From Bacillus sp. FJAT-26390 (GTDB taxonomy: Bacteria > Bacillota > Bacilli > Paenibacillales > Paenibacillaceae): a stretch of 64,000 nt of DNA. Below the pieces are notes generated by a model. That model made no database searches. It was not told where the DNA came from and saw only the letters and a program-made list of their open reading frames with translations. Shown piece after piece: positions 43,446 through 53,300 of the stretch. Numbering within the stretch: position 1 is the stretch's first letter; each line of letters begins with the position of its first letter. The stretch is from positions 248,001-312,000 of the forward strand of contig NZ_MAQX01000032.1 of the NCBI RefSeq assembly GCF_001682865.1, written 5' to 3'. The translations under genes were made by a program, and so were the position numbers.

Positions 43446-45206
43446 CTAGCTCTCATCACCATGCCAAAGCTTATGAAACGATTCGCTCGAAGCAAGCAAA
43501 CTTTCAGCCGTTCCCTCCGCCTCGACGCGTCCATCCTTCATCACGATAATATGATCAGCCTGCGCGAGGGCTGTCTTGCGGTGTGAGACAACAAGGCATG
43601 TCGCATCGCCGCGTTCACGGAATAGGCGAGCCCATAGCTTCTGCTCCGTCTCTACATCCAGCGCACTAGAGAGGTCATCAAATACGTAAAGCTCGCTGTC
43701 ACGGACCAGCATGCGCGCCGCAGCCGTTCGCTGTGCCTGACCGCCGGACAGCTTCACGCCGCGCGGACCGATAACCGTATCAAGTCCCTCTTGAAAATGC
43801 ACGAGATCGTCCTCCAGCACCGCCGTATGGAGCGCTCTAGCCAGCTGACCCTCCTTATCCGAATGGCCTAGCAATATGTTTTCACGCAGCGTGTCGCTGT
43901 AAAGCCTAGGCACTTGTGCCGTATAAGCGCTCCGCGGCGGCACAAAAAACGATCCGGCATCCTTCACCTCAGCTCCGTTCCAGCGGACTGTCCCGCTATC
44001 TTGCGGAAGCAGCCCAAGCAACGCCCGCACCAGCGTCGTTTTGCCGGAGCCGATCGGACCTGTAATTACAGTGAATGAGCCGCGCTTCAGCATCAGATCG
44101 ACAGAAGCAATCCCTCTGCCGGTCTCCGGGTACGTATACGACAGTCCGCTGACCTCCAGCTTTTCAAGCCGCTCGCTGGCAGGCGGAACAGAAGACGCTG
44201 CATCAGAGGCATCCTCACGCAGATGCAAGTCATTTGCAACCGTTAGCACATGGGCCGGAGCTCCTTGCAAAATGCCCGTCAGACGAAGCAGGGCAACGGT
44301 CATTTGTTTGAAATAGGTCAGAAACTTGCCGAAGTTCGAAATAAACTGCGTCACAAAGGTCAGGTAGTAGACAAATAAAGAGAAGTCGCCTACCGTAAAT
44401 TCTCCGCCGCGCATTTTCTGGCCGGCAAGAAGCAGAATGAGTCCCGTGCCAAGATTCACCGAATTGGAGAAGATGGAATCCAGCACCTCGGTCATCAATT
44501 TATCCTTCAGCATCGTTTTGCGGCGATTGTCGTTCAGCTCTCTAAAGCGTGCCATTACGCGTTTCTCTGCGCCAGCTACTTGAATAGCCTGGACGCTGCC
44601 GAACATCTCGCTAATCGCCCCGGTCACCTTTGCCGTAGATTCACGGCTCTCCGAACGATACTTCTGCAGCCTGGTCGTCGCCAGCTGCGCCGCGATCACG
44701 ACGATTACTAGCGGCAAAAAGACAAGCAGCGTCATTTGCGCATCAATTCGTATCAATATAAAACAGGATACGAGCGCGAAGCAGGTCATGCCGAATACAT
44801 CGACGGACCAGCTAACCGCTTCCTCGGACTGGTCAACATCGTCTCGGAAATGGCTGATCGCCTCGCCCGGCGAGCAAGGGATTGCTCTTGCTCCCGGCTC
44901 CTTCAAAATATGCTCTAGCAGGTTCCGGCGCAGCAGCATGCCCATCCGGAACCGGAAGTTCACATCCGTTATAAATCCGATCAGCACCGTAGCGCTGCGG
45001 GCAAGTGCAGCTCCTATCAGCAGGGCAATCAGTCCCCATGTGCCATAGCCGGCAGCCGATTCGATCGTTAAAGAATCAAAAAAAGCTTTTGTAATAAGTC
45101 CCGGAAAAATCGGCATTAAATAAATAACCGTCCAGACGAGCGCATTGGTGATGTACCACGCGGGGCGGTAGCATATTAAACGCCACATATACGTAAACGT
45201 GCTCAT
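43446..45206 (-). CDS. heterodimeric ABC exporter subunit (degenerate Walker B), 586 aa
   Basis: Six membrane helices (about 10-310) form an exporter transmembrane domain. The nucleotide domain has Walker A GPIGSGKTTLVRALLG near 383-398, canonical signature LSGGQAQRTAAARM and the H-loop VVSHRKT. Walker B is LYVFDDLSSALD, with Asp where the catalytic Glu normally stands. This is a hallmark of the non-hydrolysing site of heterodimeric exporters such as TM287/288 and BmrCD. Its partner is encoded directly upstream, overlapping by ATGA. The cargo is unknown; drug, lipid or peptide export are all possible. Confidence 0.9.
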   Translation of the reverse strand: MSTFTYMWRLICYRPAWYITNALVWTVIYLMPIFPGLITKAFFDSLTIESAAGYGTWGLIALLIGAALARSATVLIGFITDVNFRFRMGMLLRRNLLEHILKEPGARAIPCSPGEAISHFRDDVDQSEEAVSWSVDVFGMTCFALVSCFILIRIDAQMTLLVFLPLVIVVIAAQLATTRLQKYRSESRESTAKVTGAISEMFGSVQAIQVAGAEKRVMARFRELNDNRRKTMLKDKLMTEVLDSIFSNSVNLGTGLILLLAGQKMRGGEFTVGDFSLFVYYLTFVTQFISNFGKFLTYFKQMTVALLRLTGILQGAPAHVLTVANDLHLREDASDAASSVPPASERLEKLEVSGLSYTYPETGRGIASVDLMLKRGSFTVITGPIGSGKTTLVRALLGLLPQDSGTVRWNGAEVKDAGSFFVPPRSAYTAQVPRLYSDTLRENILLGHSDKEGQLARALHTAVLEDDLVHFQEGLDTVIGPRGVKLSGGQAQRTAAARMLVRDSELYVFDDLSSALDVETEQKLWARLFRERGDATCLVVSHRKTALAQADHIIVMKDGRVEAEGTAESLLASSESFHKLWHGDES

Positions 45207-46960
45207 GCCAGCACCTCCTCTAGTCCAGCCGCAAGCATTTGGCTAAACCTCGATCCCGGGTCGGAAGCCAGCTTGAGCCTCTGCCCGCTCTCCACGATGC
45301 GTCCTTGCTCCAAAATAACGATCTGGTCAGCACGCTGCACCGTAGTGAGACGATGTGCAATAATGATGCAGGAGCGATCGCTGAGCAGCTTGCTAATTGC
45401 CTGCTCCATCCGATACTCGGTAAGCGGATCAAGCCTAGATGAGGCTTCGTCGAGTATGACGAGGCCCGGATTCGTAAGGAATACCCTCGCAAAAGCAAGC
45501 AGCTGCGCTTCTCCCGCCGACAGGCTGCCGCCGCCCGAGGCGAGCGGCGTATCCAATCCTTCCGGCAGCGACTCGTACCAGCTGCGAAGCCCAAGCTCTC
45601 GCAGCACGAGGATGATGTCCTGATCAGCTATGCTCTCGTCATAGAAGGTCAGATTATCCCTTACGCTTCCTTGCAAAATCTCGATATTTTGCGTGACGAG
45701 CGCAACTCTCGAGCGAAGCTCCATAAGCTTGCACTCCTTAATATCCGTTCCGCTCAGCTTAATGCTGCCCTGCTGCGGATCATAGAAACGAAGCAGCAGA
45801 CGAGCAAGCGTCGTCTTCCCGCTCCCTGTCCGCCCCAGCAGCCCCAGCACCTCTCCCGGCTTCAAATGAAGCTGCAGCTCCTCGAGTGTCGGATAGTCGT
45901 CATAGCCGAAGGTGACGCCGTCCAGCTCTACCGCCAGCGGTCCTGCCGGAAGCTTAGCGCCTGGCCCATCCTCAATTCTCGGCTTCGTAGCAAGCAGCTC
46001 CCGAATGCGCAGCAGGCTGGCGTCAGCCTTTTGCAAATCCTCGAATTGCGTCCGGATTTTTTCAATTGGCTTCGCTAACAGCTCCGTATAATAGAAGATT
46101 AGATAGACCGTTCCGATGGAGAGGCTGCCCGCCTTCCAAAGATACGCGCTAATGGCGAATGCCATCGCGTTGCCCAGCGCAAACACGATAATGGTCGTGA
46201 TCCACATGGAGGAAAAACCGAGGAACGCCTTTCTCCGCAGCGGAAGCATCCGGCGCAGCAGCGAGTAGAACCGGTTCATGACAAAGCCGGTCGCACCGTT
46301 CGCCCTCGTGTCCTCCGTTCCTTCCAGATGCTCGCCGATAAAGCCATAAAACTCAGCATTGATTTGGCGCCATTTTGCCCATACCGGCACTGCGAATTTG
46401 CGAATCCATTGAATGACAAGCATCGCGAACACAACAAACAGCAGCATCCCTGCGCCGATAAGCGCATTTTCACGGAATAATAAAATGATGATGCCAAGCA
46501 TCAGCAGCAGATTGCCTGCCAAATGAATAATGAAGCTGGAAAAAAAGTTGGCGAGGGCGTTAACATCCCCGTCGACACGCTCAATAATGGATCCCGATGT
46601 GTTCGATTTATGAAATGACATATCCAGCTTTAGACAATGCTCGGCAAGATCGCCGCGCAGCTGGTTCGTCGCTCTCCAAGCGAGATTTTCGCTCACGTAG
46701 GTTGCAACAACAGAAATAAGCTGCTGGATTAACGAGAATCCTATAAACAGCGCGGCTGCGTAATAGAGCGGCTGCAGCGCTTTATCCGATTGGGCGGTAT
46801 CAATAAAATACCGGATGATTTGCGGATTGATCAGCTGCAGTCCAATCGAGGAAAAAAGCAGCAGCGCCAGCGCAAACAATGACTTCTTCCGAGGAAGAAG
46901 ATAACGGCTCAGCATTAGTTTATAGTGGCTTAACGAATTCGTCTTCTTGTTCTTGCTCAT
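45203..46960 (-). CDS. heterodimeric ABC exporter subunit (catalytic Walker B), 585 aa
   Basis: Exporter-type transmembrane domain (about 20-310) with six helices, followed by Walker A GRTGSGKTTLARLLLRFYD near 378, Walker B LVILDEASSRLDPL with the catalytic Glu, and H-loop IIIAHRLTT. The signature reads LSAGEAQLLAFARV instead of LSGGQ. That is exactly complementary to the partner, whose Walker B is degenerate but signature canonical, so together they give one active and one degenerate ATP site. GGGGAAGGAC precedes the ATG at 46958-46960. Confidence 0.9.
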   Translation of the reverse strand: MSKNKKTNSLSHYKLMLSRYLLPRKKSLFALALLLFSSIGLQLINPQIIRYFIDTAQSDKALQPLYYAAALFIGFSLIQQLISVVATYVSENLAWRATNQLRGDLAEHCLKLDMSFHKSNTSGSIIERVDGDVNALANFFSSFIIHLAGNLLLMLGIIILLFRENALIGAGMLLFVVFAMLVIQWIRKFAVPVWAKWRQINAEFYGFIGEHLEGTEDTRANGATGFVMNRFYSLLRRMLPLRRKAFLGFSSMWITTIIVFALGNAMAFAISAYLWKAGSLSIGTVYLIFYYTELLAKPIEKIRTQFEDLQKADASLLRIRELLATKPRIEDGPGAKLPAGPLAVELDGVTFGYDDYPTLEELQLHLKPGEVLGLLGRTGSGKTTLARLLLRFYDPQQGSIKLSGTDIKECKLMELRSRVALVTQNIEILQGSVRDNLTFYDESIADQDIILVLRELGLRSWYESLPEGLDTPLASGGGSLSAGEAQLLAFARVFLTNPGLVILDEASSRLDPLTEYRMEQAISKLLSDRSCIIIAHRLTTVQRADQIVILEQGRIVESGQRLKLASDPGSRFSQMLAAGLEEVLA

Positions 46961-47002
46961 GTCCTTCCCCTTCCTGCCTAAAACTAGAGTTAACAGGTGA
47001 TT

Positions 47003-47197
47003 CTATTTAATCATGTTAGCGCTTAACGATATGAAGCTTACACTGTTCAATGCGATTGAAGATGTGTCATCATCCATATCCATATGTAGCTTTTCCCGCT
47101 CGTATTTATACACTCTCCCATATACCTTTATATCTGTTCCGAATTCTAATCGAATGCCCTTCCGAGACTTGGCTAGATATGTTTTTAGTTCGAACAT
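47003..47197 (-). CDS. small conserved-looking protein, 64 aa
   Basis: AAAGGAG lies seven bases before the ATG at 47195-47197, a near-perfect ribosome site that makes this the likely real gene of the region. The protein is basic at the N-terminus (MFELKTYLAKSRKGIRLEF) and beta-rich, with no cysteine or signal peptide; the length and strand pattern suggest a small barrel. I recognise no family. It diverges from exodeoxyribonuclease III across about 58 bp. Confidence 0.65.
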   Translation of the reverse strand: MFELKTYLAKSRKGIRLEFGTDIKVYGRVYKYEREKLHMDMDDDTSSIALNSVSFISLSANMIK

Positions 47198-47255
47198 AGT
47201 AACTCCTTTATGCTAAACTAGTAAATAAACGATAGAAAACGCAAGGAGATAAATG

Positions 47256-48035
47256 ATGATCAAGCTGGTATCCTGGAACGTAAACGGACTTAGAGCATGC
47301 GTCACCAAAGGCTTTTACGACTACTTCAAAGAAACAGACGCAGATATTTTTTGCCTGCAAGAGACGAAGCTGCAAGACGGCCAAATCAGCATGGAGCTGG
47401 GCGAGGAGTATTTCCAGTATTGGAACTATGCGATTAAGAAAGGTTATTCCGGCACTGCGGTGTTCACAAGAATCAAGCCCATTTCGGTGCACTACGGCAT
47501 TGAAGAAAATTCGGAGCCCGAAGGGCGTGTCATAACGCTTGAGTTCGACAGCTTCTACCTCGTCACGGTATATACGCCTAATGCCAAGCGCGACCTTACG
47601 AGGCTGGATTATAGAATCGAGTGGGAGAACCGTTTCCGCAGCTATTTGCAGGAGCTGGATTCCTTGAAGCCCGTACTCGTCTGCGGCGATTTGAACGTCG
47701 CGCATCAGGAGATCGACCTGAAGCATCCGAAACCGAATCTAGGCAACTCTGGCTTTACGTTAGAAGAACGAGGCAAGATGACGGAGCTGCTGGAGGCTGG
47801 TTTCCTCGATACGTTCAGACATTTGTACCCGGATCGTGCAGATGTGTACAGCTGGTGGTCTTACATGCCGAAGGTGCGCGAGCGGAACGTTGGGTGGCGC
47901 ATTGATTATTTTCTAGCATCATCAAGGCTTAGCCCGCTGCTTATCGATGCGCAGATCGATACTCATATTTTGGGAAGCGACCATTGCCCAGTTCTGCTTC
48001 TGATGGAAGATATTCAAGCTGAGGTTTCGAAATAG
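47256..48035 (+). CDS. exoA: exodeoxyribonuclease III (AP endonuclease), 259 aa
   Basis: An exonuclease III/APE1-type enzyme that cleaves abasic sites and removes 3' blocks in base excision repair. SWNVNGLRACVTKGF at the start, FCLQETKLQDG near 33 (metal Glu), VYTPNAKRDLTRLDYR near 108, GDLNVAHQEIDL near 147 and the C-terminal WRIDYFLAS and GSDHCPV (active His) are all present. AAGGAG lies seven bases before the ATG at 47256; the ATG at 47253 is less well spaced. A strong hairpin terminator follows. Confidence 0.95.
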   Translation: MIKLVSWNVNGLRACVTKGFYDYFKETDADIFCLQETKLQDGQISMELGEEYFQYWNYAIKKGYSGTAVFTRIKPISVHYGIEENSEPEGRVITLEFDSFYLVTVYTPNAKRDLTRLDYRIEWENRFRSYLQELDSLKPVLVCGDLNVAHQEIDLKHPKPNLGNSGFTLEERGKMTELLEAGFLDTFRHLYPDRADVYSWWSYMPKVRERNVGWRIDYFLASSRLSPLLIDAQIDTHILGSDHCPVLLLMEDIQAEVSK

Positions 48036-48124
48036 GCAGCCTACCCTGCAAAAAACGAATACGGATTTCTTTTCATGCGGCTCCTTTGCTTGAATCATTT
48101 TATTTATTCGAAGTGGCTGCACCA

Positions 48125-48168
48125 AAATAGGCGGACAACACTCAAGCTTGAGCGTTGTCCGCCTATTT
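48125..48168. terminator. bidirectional terminator between exoA and racE
   Basis: AAATAGGCGGACAAC and GTTGTCCGCCTATTT pair perfectly, with CTCAAGCTTGAG as an inner palindrome. Strong stem between convergent genes. Confidence 0.8.
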
Positions 48169-48174
48169 GAATGG

Positions 48175-48972
48175 TTAAGTGGGGAGCGTCTCAGTCAAGG
48201 CTTCCTTCTCGCGCAAGTACGCTAGCGCCGTCTGCATTTTATCGATATACGCAGGCTCGTTGCCCGAACACATAAATTGAACGTTCCCGCTTCCGCCGCC
48301 CCCGGCGATGCCGTAGCGGCTAAGCAAGGCTTGCAGGCGCTTCACCGTTCCGGCATTCCCGTCCACAATTTCGATATGGGCCGGAAGCAGCTCTCGCAAA
48401 ATATCCTTATAGAACGGATAATGCGTGCAGCCTAGCACAATGATGCCGTAATCATTCAAATCATAATTAGAGAGCTTTGACCTAAAATATTCATTCATAA
48501 TTTGTTTATTGAATTGCAAAGCTTCACAATAATGCACAAGCTCCGGAAGCGGCAGTGAGTCCACGATCCCCATATCATCCACGCGAGAGACGAGCGCATA
48601 GTACTTAGGCATCTGCAGCGTTAATGGCGTTGCGAAGACGAGCACTCTTTTGCCCGTTGCACGGTTCATCTCCACCGCAGGCTTAACAGCCGGCTCCATG
48701 CCTACGATCGGAAGCGAATAACGTTCTCTGAGCTCTGTAATCGCAATGCTGGTTGCCGTATTGCAAGCTACAACTAACGCGTCCACTCCCTCTTTCATCA
48801 TCGTTCCAACCGTATCGAAAATATACGCCTTTACGTCTTCCTTCGGCTTCGTGCCGTAGGGAACATGAAGCGTGTCCGCCATATAAAGAAAATCCTTGTC
48901 AGGGAGCCTTCTAAGCCCTTCCGCCAGCACGGTAAGTCCGCCGATCCCTGAATCAAAAAAACCAATTCGCAT
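48175..48972 (-). CDS. racE: glutamate racemase, 265 aa
   Basis: Interconverts L- and D-glutamate for peptidoglycan. The catalytic cysteines are C70 in ALVVACNTATS and C182 in IIVLGCTHYP. FFDSGIGGLTVLAE near 5 and YGTKPKEDV near 39 are the substrate loops. AAGGAATC precedes the ATG by ten bases. The length is typical. RacE and MurI naming varies; both name this enzyme. Confidence 0.95.
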   Translation of the reverse strand: MRIGFFDSGIGGLTVLAEGLRRLPDKDFLYMADTLHVPYGTKPKEDVKAYIFDTVGTMMKEGVDALVVACNTATSIAITELRERYSLPIVGMEPAVKPAVEMNRATGKRVLVFATPLTLQMPKYYALVSRVDDMGIVDSLPLPELVHYCEALQFNKQIMNEYFRSKLSNYDLNDYGIIVLGCTHYPFYKDILRELLPAHIEIVDGNAGTVKRLQALLSRYGIAGGGGSGNVQFMCSGNEPAYIDKMQTALAYLREKEALTETLPT

Positions 48973-49090
48973 GTCTCATCGATTCCTTACGTTTAGTGAA
49001 ATAGAATAATGAAATAGAATATTCGGATAGAGCTAATTCCATCTTAACTCATTCCCACCTTCCATTAAAGCTTATAATTGTATCTTTAAG

Positions 49091-49126
49091 AAAAAAGCGC
49101 CCCTCGTCCTAAAGGACAAGAGGCGC
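49091..49126 (-). terminator. terminator of the LTA-synthase-like gene
   Basis: On the minus strand GCGCCTCTTGTCC pairs with GGACGAGGGGCGC around TTTA and is followed by six T. Confidence 0.85.
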
Positions 49127-49136
49127 ATGGCTGTTT

Positions 49137-51029
49137 TTAAGGCGCTCGCTTCGGCAGCAGACGGACATATTCATCCGAAAACTTCATGAGTTCCAATATA
49201 TAATCGTAGTCCCCGCGATATTTGCTGAAATCCGCTACGGGCTCCTTCGTTCTAATATCGATGGCCGTGCCGTCCTCGAATCCCTTGCCGGGCACGAACA
49301 AAATATCGTTATTGAAAAATGATCCCGTCGGCAAATAGTAACGCATACCGACTACATTTTGGCTGGTATTAAGCAAATCATGGCCAAAAGCCGTATAGCC
49401 TTTATCCTTGAGCGATATGCCTAGCAGATTTGAAAGTGTAGGCATGATATCCACTTGACCGCCTACCTGATCAACGACCTTACCCTCTGCGCCTGGCACA
49501 TGGATAAATAGCGGAATGTTGAAGCGGCTGACTTGTCCGTCATATTTAATGCCCAACTGCTCGCTGACCCATGCGGGATCATTATCCTTCGCCTGCAGCC
49601 CGGAGTGATCGCCGTATGCGACCAGTACCGTATTTTCCCACATGCCGCTTGCTTTGAGTCCATCTATAAATTTCCCGAGCGCGTAATCGGTATAATTGAT
49701 CGCTGTTAAATAATCGCCCAGCTGCGTATCCTTCAGCGATTCCGGCATCTTAATCCGCTGGAGCTCGCTCGGCACCTTGAACGGATGATGGCTGGATGCC
49801 GTTACAAACTGCGCATAAAAAGGCTTATTTTGCTGATCGAGCGCTTGAAGCTTCTCTAATCCGACCCGGTACAGCTCCTCGTCTGAGGCGCCAAAGGAAT
49901 TAAAATGGTCATTTTTAAAAGAAGGCTTATCATAGTATGCTTCAAAGCCCAATGCAGGATACATCCGGTTGCGATCCCAAAACGTTACATCGTTAATATG
50001 AAACGTGTTCGTGGCATAACTTTCGTCTCCAAGCAATCTCGGCAAGCTGGGCACGACTCTGTCGCCGTAACCGGTGGACATCGCCATATCGCCGGTCGGA
50101 TAGATCGAGGTGTTGGACATAAACTCGGCATCCGACGTGTTGCCCTGCCCGATCTGTTGGAAGAAATGAGGGAAATAAAAGCCCTCCTTCGCAAGCTGAT
50201 TCAGTGTCGGGGTGACCGCTTGGCCGCCGACCGATAGGTTAATCGCAAAGTTTTGGAACGCCTCCATCTGCACGACAATGACGTTTTTCCCTTTGGCAAA
50301 GCCATAATAGCTTGGCGTGCCCGCCGTCACCGCAGCCCCGGCTTGGTCAAAATAAGAGCCTTGAAGCGCCTCGGCGCTCGCAGCCGTTTCTTCCATACTT
50401 CCGTTTTTAATCGCGTTTTGCACCTGATTCGCTTTTATCGCAGCCGCTACCTGATAATCTAAAAAGCCTAGGTTTTCGGCTTGTACAATCTCATTTGGGA
50501 TTGAGCTCCCCGACCAGATGTAGCCGCCCGAAACGGCAACGCAGAGCAGTGCAGCAACACCTGCAACCATTGGCCTCGCGACGCGCTTTCGCCCATCGCT
50601 GCGAGTCCCCCGGACAAGCTTAACGATATAAAGCAAAGCAAATACGACCACGTCAGCAAAAAATATATAATATTTCACTTGGACAATCGAGCCTACGCTC
50701 GTCCGAATTTGCAGCACCTGGTCCAGTCCATGCAGCGCCGTATAGGTCGGAACCGTTCCATAATAGCTAAAATATATGGTTGAAGCGAAAAGGAGAAGCG
50801 ACAGCACCGCATTCAAAATTCCCAATACCGTCCCTCTCCATCTCGCCGAAGTTATGAGGTCAACTACCAGCAATAAGGTTAGCACAGCTGCCGCATCTGC
50901 CAGCAGGCGATCCGCCTGAATGCCGTTAAAGACGAATTGGCGGAACAGAAGCATTTTCAGCATCAGCATAACGAATAATAAAATAAACGGCGACCTGTCG
51001 TACTCGTAACGTGTAGATATAAGCTTCAA
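49137..51029 (-). CDS. lipoteichoic-acid-synthase-like sulfatase-fold membrane protein, 630 aa
   Basis: Five N-terminal membrane helices (about 15-170) carry an extracellular sulfatase-type domain (about 235-600). The LTA synthase core is clear: VVQMEAFQNFA (metal Glu), QIGQGNTSDAEFMSNTS with nucleophile T298, FHINDVTFWDRN and VAYGDHSG (metal Asp-His). LtaS-family enzymes polymerise glycerol phosphate from phosphatidylglycerol, or make the primer. Which paralog this is cannot be told from sequence alone. GGAG-type site upstream; monocistronic with a terminator. Confidence 0.9.
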   Translation of the reverse strand: MKLISTRYEYDRSPFILLFVMLMLKMLLFRQFVFNGIQADRLLADAAAVLTLLLVVDLITSARWRGTVLGILNAVLSLLLFASTIYFSYYGTVPTYTALHGLDQVLQIRTSVGSIVQVKYYIFFADVVVFALLYIVKLVRGTRSDGRKRVARPMVAGVAALLCVAVSGGYIWSGSSIPNEIVQAENLGFLDYQVAAAIKANQVQNAIKNGSMEETAASAEALQGSYFDQAGAAVTAGTPSYYGFAKGKNVIVVQMEAFQNFAINLSVGGQAVTPTLNQLAKEGFYFPHFFQQIGQGNTSDAEFMSNTSIYPTGDMAMSTGYGDRVVPSLPRLLGDESYATNTFHINDVTFWDRNRMYPALGFEAYYDKPSFKNDHFNSFGASDEELYRVGLEKLQALDQQNKPFYAQFVTASSHHPFKVPSELQRIKMPESLKDTQLGDYLTAINYTDYALGKFIDGLKASGMWENTVLVAYGDHSGLQAKDNDPAWVSEQLGIKYDGQVSRFNIPLFIHVPGAEGKVVDQVGGQVDIMPTLSNLLGISLKDKGYTAFGHDLLNTSQNVVGMRYYLPTGSFFNNDILFVPGKGFEDGTAIDIRTKEPVADFSKYRGDYDYILELMKFSDEYVRLLPKRAP

Positions 51030-51206
51030 GATCCTTCACTCCTTAGAGATCAACGCTTGCTCAGAAAATAGAAATAAACCGTCAAGACATGACGGCTTAC
51101 TTAAGCATTAATGTTAAGGCAATATGAAGGCAAATGCAACGGCTAATATAGGAAACAAAAAGGAATCGAATTAGGAAACGAAACTCTTGCATTTTTTTAA
51201 CAAGGA

Positions 51207-51674
51207 TTACACAGGCTTAACTTCAAATATACAATCGACGATGACGGGCAATTGATCTCTTAAGGAGCTCGCTCCCAGTACGGACCGGGCGTGGATGCCC
51301 TTGTCGCCAAATACTTCTATCATTAAATCCGAGAAGCCGTTAAGCACCTTATGAGGCTCTTCAAAGCTCGGGTCGGCATTTACGAAACCTTGAACCTTCA
51401 CCACCCGCGTCACGTTATCCAAGTGCATCAAAGCGCTTTTGAGTACTGCAAGCACCTCAATCCCCGCCTGCCGAGCGAATTGATACCCCTCCTCCGTAGA
51501 AAATTGCTGCCCCAGCTTTCCCTTAACCGAGTCGGTTGGTCCTTTGCCGGAAACAAACAGCAGTCCGTTTGAATATACGCAATTCGTGTATTTGGCTGCT
51601 GGATGGCTTGCCTTGGGAAGCACAATTCCGAGTTCCGTTAACCTTCTTTCAGTGATTCCTTCTACTTGAGACAT
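51207..51674 (-). CDS. RidA/YjgF-like protein, 155 aa
   Basis: A RidA-fold (chorismate-mutase-like trimer) protein of the longer YjgF-like subgroup: LPKASHPAAKYTNCVYSNGLLFVSGKGP near 19, ARQAGIEVLAVLKSALMHLDNVTRVVKVQGF near 67 and HARSVLGASSLRDQLPVIVD near 125. Where archetypal RidA has the Arg and Glu that hydrolyse imines (LPRGAxVEIE), this protein reads LRDQLPVIVD, so deaminase activity is doubtful. It is divergent from a MocR-type regulator, which suggests it is the regulator's target. Confidence 0.85.
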   Translation of the reverse strand: MSQVEGITERRLTELGIVLPKASHPAAKYTNCVYSNGLLFVSGKGPTDSVKGKLGQQFSTEEGYQFARQAGIEVLAVLKSALMHLDNVTRVVKVQGFVNADPSFEEPHKVLNGFSDLMIEVFGDKGIHARSVLGASSLRDQLPVIVDCIFEVKPV

Positions 51675-51801
51675 ATTACCCCTTCTCTCTATTTGTATTC
51701 TGCAGTTGATGTAAGCTTATGCCAAAGTTTATACTAGGTTTGACCTCTGCAAAAGGATCAGATCTTCATTAAATTTAAAGGTCAGATTGTGTGGGCAAAC
51801 G

Positions 51802-53244
51802 ATGGACATTGTACTTTCTGGAGATGAAAAAGGACCCCTGTACATGTCGCTATACCGGCATATTCGTGGACTTATACAGGATGGCTTTTTGCAAAATGGA
51901 GCAAAATTGCCTTCTATCCGCTCTCTCCAAGAGCAAACAAAGCTTAGCAAAACGACAATCGAGACCGCATATCATATGCTGCTGGAAGAAGGCTACGTAT
52001 ATAGTAAGCCGCGTGCCGGCCTATTTGTCATTAATCCACAAGTGATGCCTGCTGCTGCGGGGAAGCTTAAGCAGAAAGCTGCGGCTCCGAATCGCTCGCA
52101 TCGCCATTCAACGCCACAGCCGCAGCATAATGGCCAAGTCCTACTAGATTTCAGCCTGCTCGCGGTGGACGGGGAATCCTTCCCGGTTCGCCCTTGGAGA
52201 TCCGTCCTTCATGATGCCCTCTCCCTTCATATTAGCTCCGTTCATCAGTATGGCGACCCGCAAGGCGAGCACGGCTTGCGCTTTCAGCTAGCCCAGTATT
52301 TGAAGCATTCTAGAGGCGTCAACTGCTTGCCCGAACAGATCATCATCGGCTCAGGCATCTCCTACAGCGTTCAAGTTCTCTCCAAGCTGTTAGAAGGTTT
52401 CACTACGATAGCGGTAGAGGAAGCCGGCATCGCTCAGGTTAGGGCTATTTTTCAGCAGCATCATTTCAACGTTGTCCCGGTTCCGCTTAACAGCCATGAG
52501 CATTTGATTGCTGCATTGAAAGAGAAGCGCATACCCGCACTCTATCTCACGCCATCACATCGTCCCACGGGAAGTCCTTTGTCTTATTCCCTAAGGCAGC
52601 AGCTGCTTAACTGGGCTGCCTCCAGCGGCGCATATCTGATTGAGGATGACTATGATGGGGAGTTCCGCTACTCCGGCAAAACCATTCCTTCCCTGCAAGG
52701 GCTGGATGAGCAAGGCAATGTCATCTATATCGGGACCTTTTCCAAAGCGTTCACCCCTGCCCTGCGAATGAACTATATGGTTCTCCCCATGAGATTGATA
52801 GACAAGCTGCCAACCATAGAATACGCGCTTACCAGTCCGTCACGCATCGATCAGTGGGCTATGCAATTGTTTATGGAACGAGGGCATTGGTACCGGCATA
52901 TCCGGAAAATTCGCCATCTCTATCGGAAGAAGCATGCAAGGCTTAAAGCCAGCATTGAAGCCCACTTGTCTGAAAATGTACAAATCAACGGCGATTCTGC
53001 CGGACTTCATCTTGAAATAACCGTCAAAACGGCCCGCAGCGCCAATGAGCTAATTGAGCTGGCTGCCGCCGAAGACGTTCGTGTCTATGCATCACAGGAT
53101 TCCACTGTTAAGGCTGGCGACGATCCAAAGCTTTATTTGGGCTTTGGAGGTATGAAGGAAGGAGACATCGAACGAGGCATTCGCATACTTGCGAAAGCAT
53201 GGTCCGAAGCTACACCCACTCCTGCTCAAGTTCGGATAGAATAA
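51802..53244 (+). CDS. MocR-family regulator (GntR HTH plus aminotransferase-like domain), 480 aa
   Basis: The N-terminal winged helix (about 10-75) has the GntR pattern LYRHIRGLIQDGFLQNGAKL and SKTTIETAYHMLLEEGYVY. The C-terminal 380 residues are a type I aminotransferase-like domain: DYDGEFRYSGK with the PLP-ring Asp, and GTFSKAFTPALRMNYMVLP with the Schiff-base Lys. MocR proteins sense PLP with amines and control amino-acid or vitamin B6 genes. A TTG at 51787 (spaced better from AAAGG) is another possible start. It is divergent from the RidA-like gene. Confidence 0.88.
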   Translation: MDIVLSGDEKGPLYMSLYRHIRGLIQDGFLQNGAKLPSIRSLQEQTKLSKTTIETAYHMLLEEGYVYSKPRAGLFVINPQVMPAAAGKLKQKAAAPNRSHRHSTPQPQHNGQVLLDFSLLAVDGESFPVRPWRSVLHDALSLHISSVHQYGDPQGEHGLRFQLAQYLKHSRGVNCLPEQIIIGSGISYSVQVLSKLLEGFTTIAVEEAGIAQVRAIFQQHHFNVVPVPLNSHEHLIAALKEKRIPALYLTPSHRPTGSPLSYSLRQQLLNWAASSGAYLIEDDYDGEFRYSGKTIPSLQGLDEQGNVIYIGTFSKAFTPALRMNYMVLPMRLIDKLPTIEYALTSPSRIDQWAMQLFMERGHWYRHIRKIRHLYRKKHARLKASIEAHLSENVQINGDSAGLHLEITVKTARSANELIELAAAEDVRVYASQDSTVKAGDDPKLYLGFGGMKEGDIERGIRILAKAWSEATPTPAQVRIE

Positions 53245-53300
53245 AAGAATAAAGTTAGAACGATGTGATTAAATCGGCTGAACCTGGGAGGCGTTTTCTT

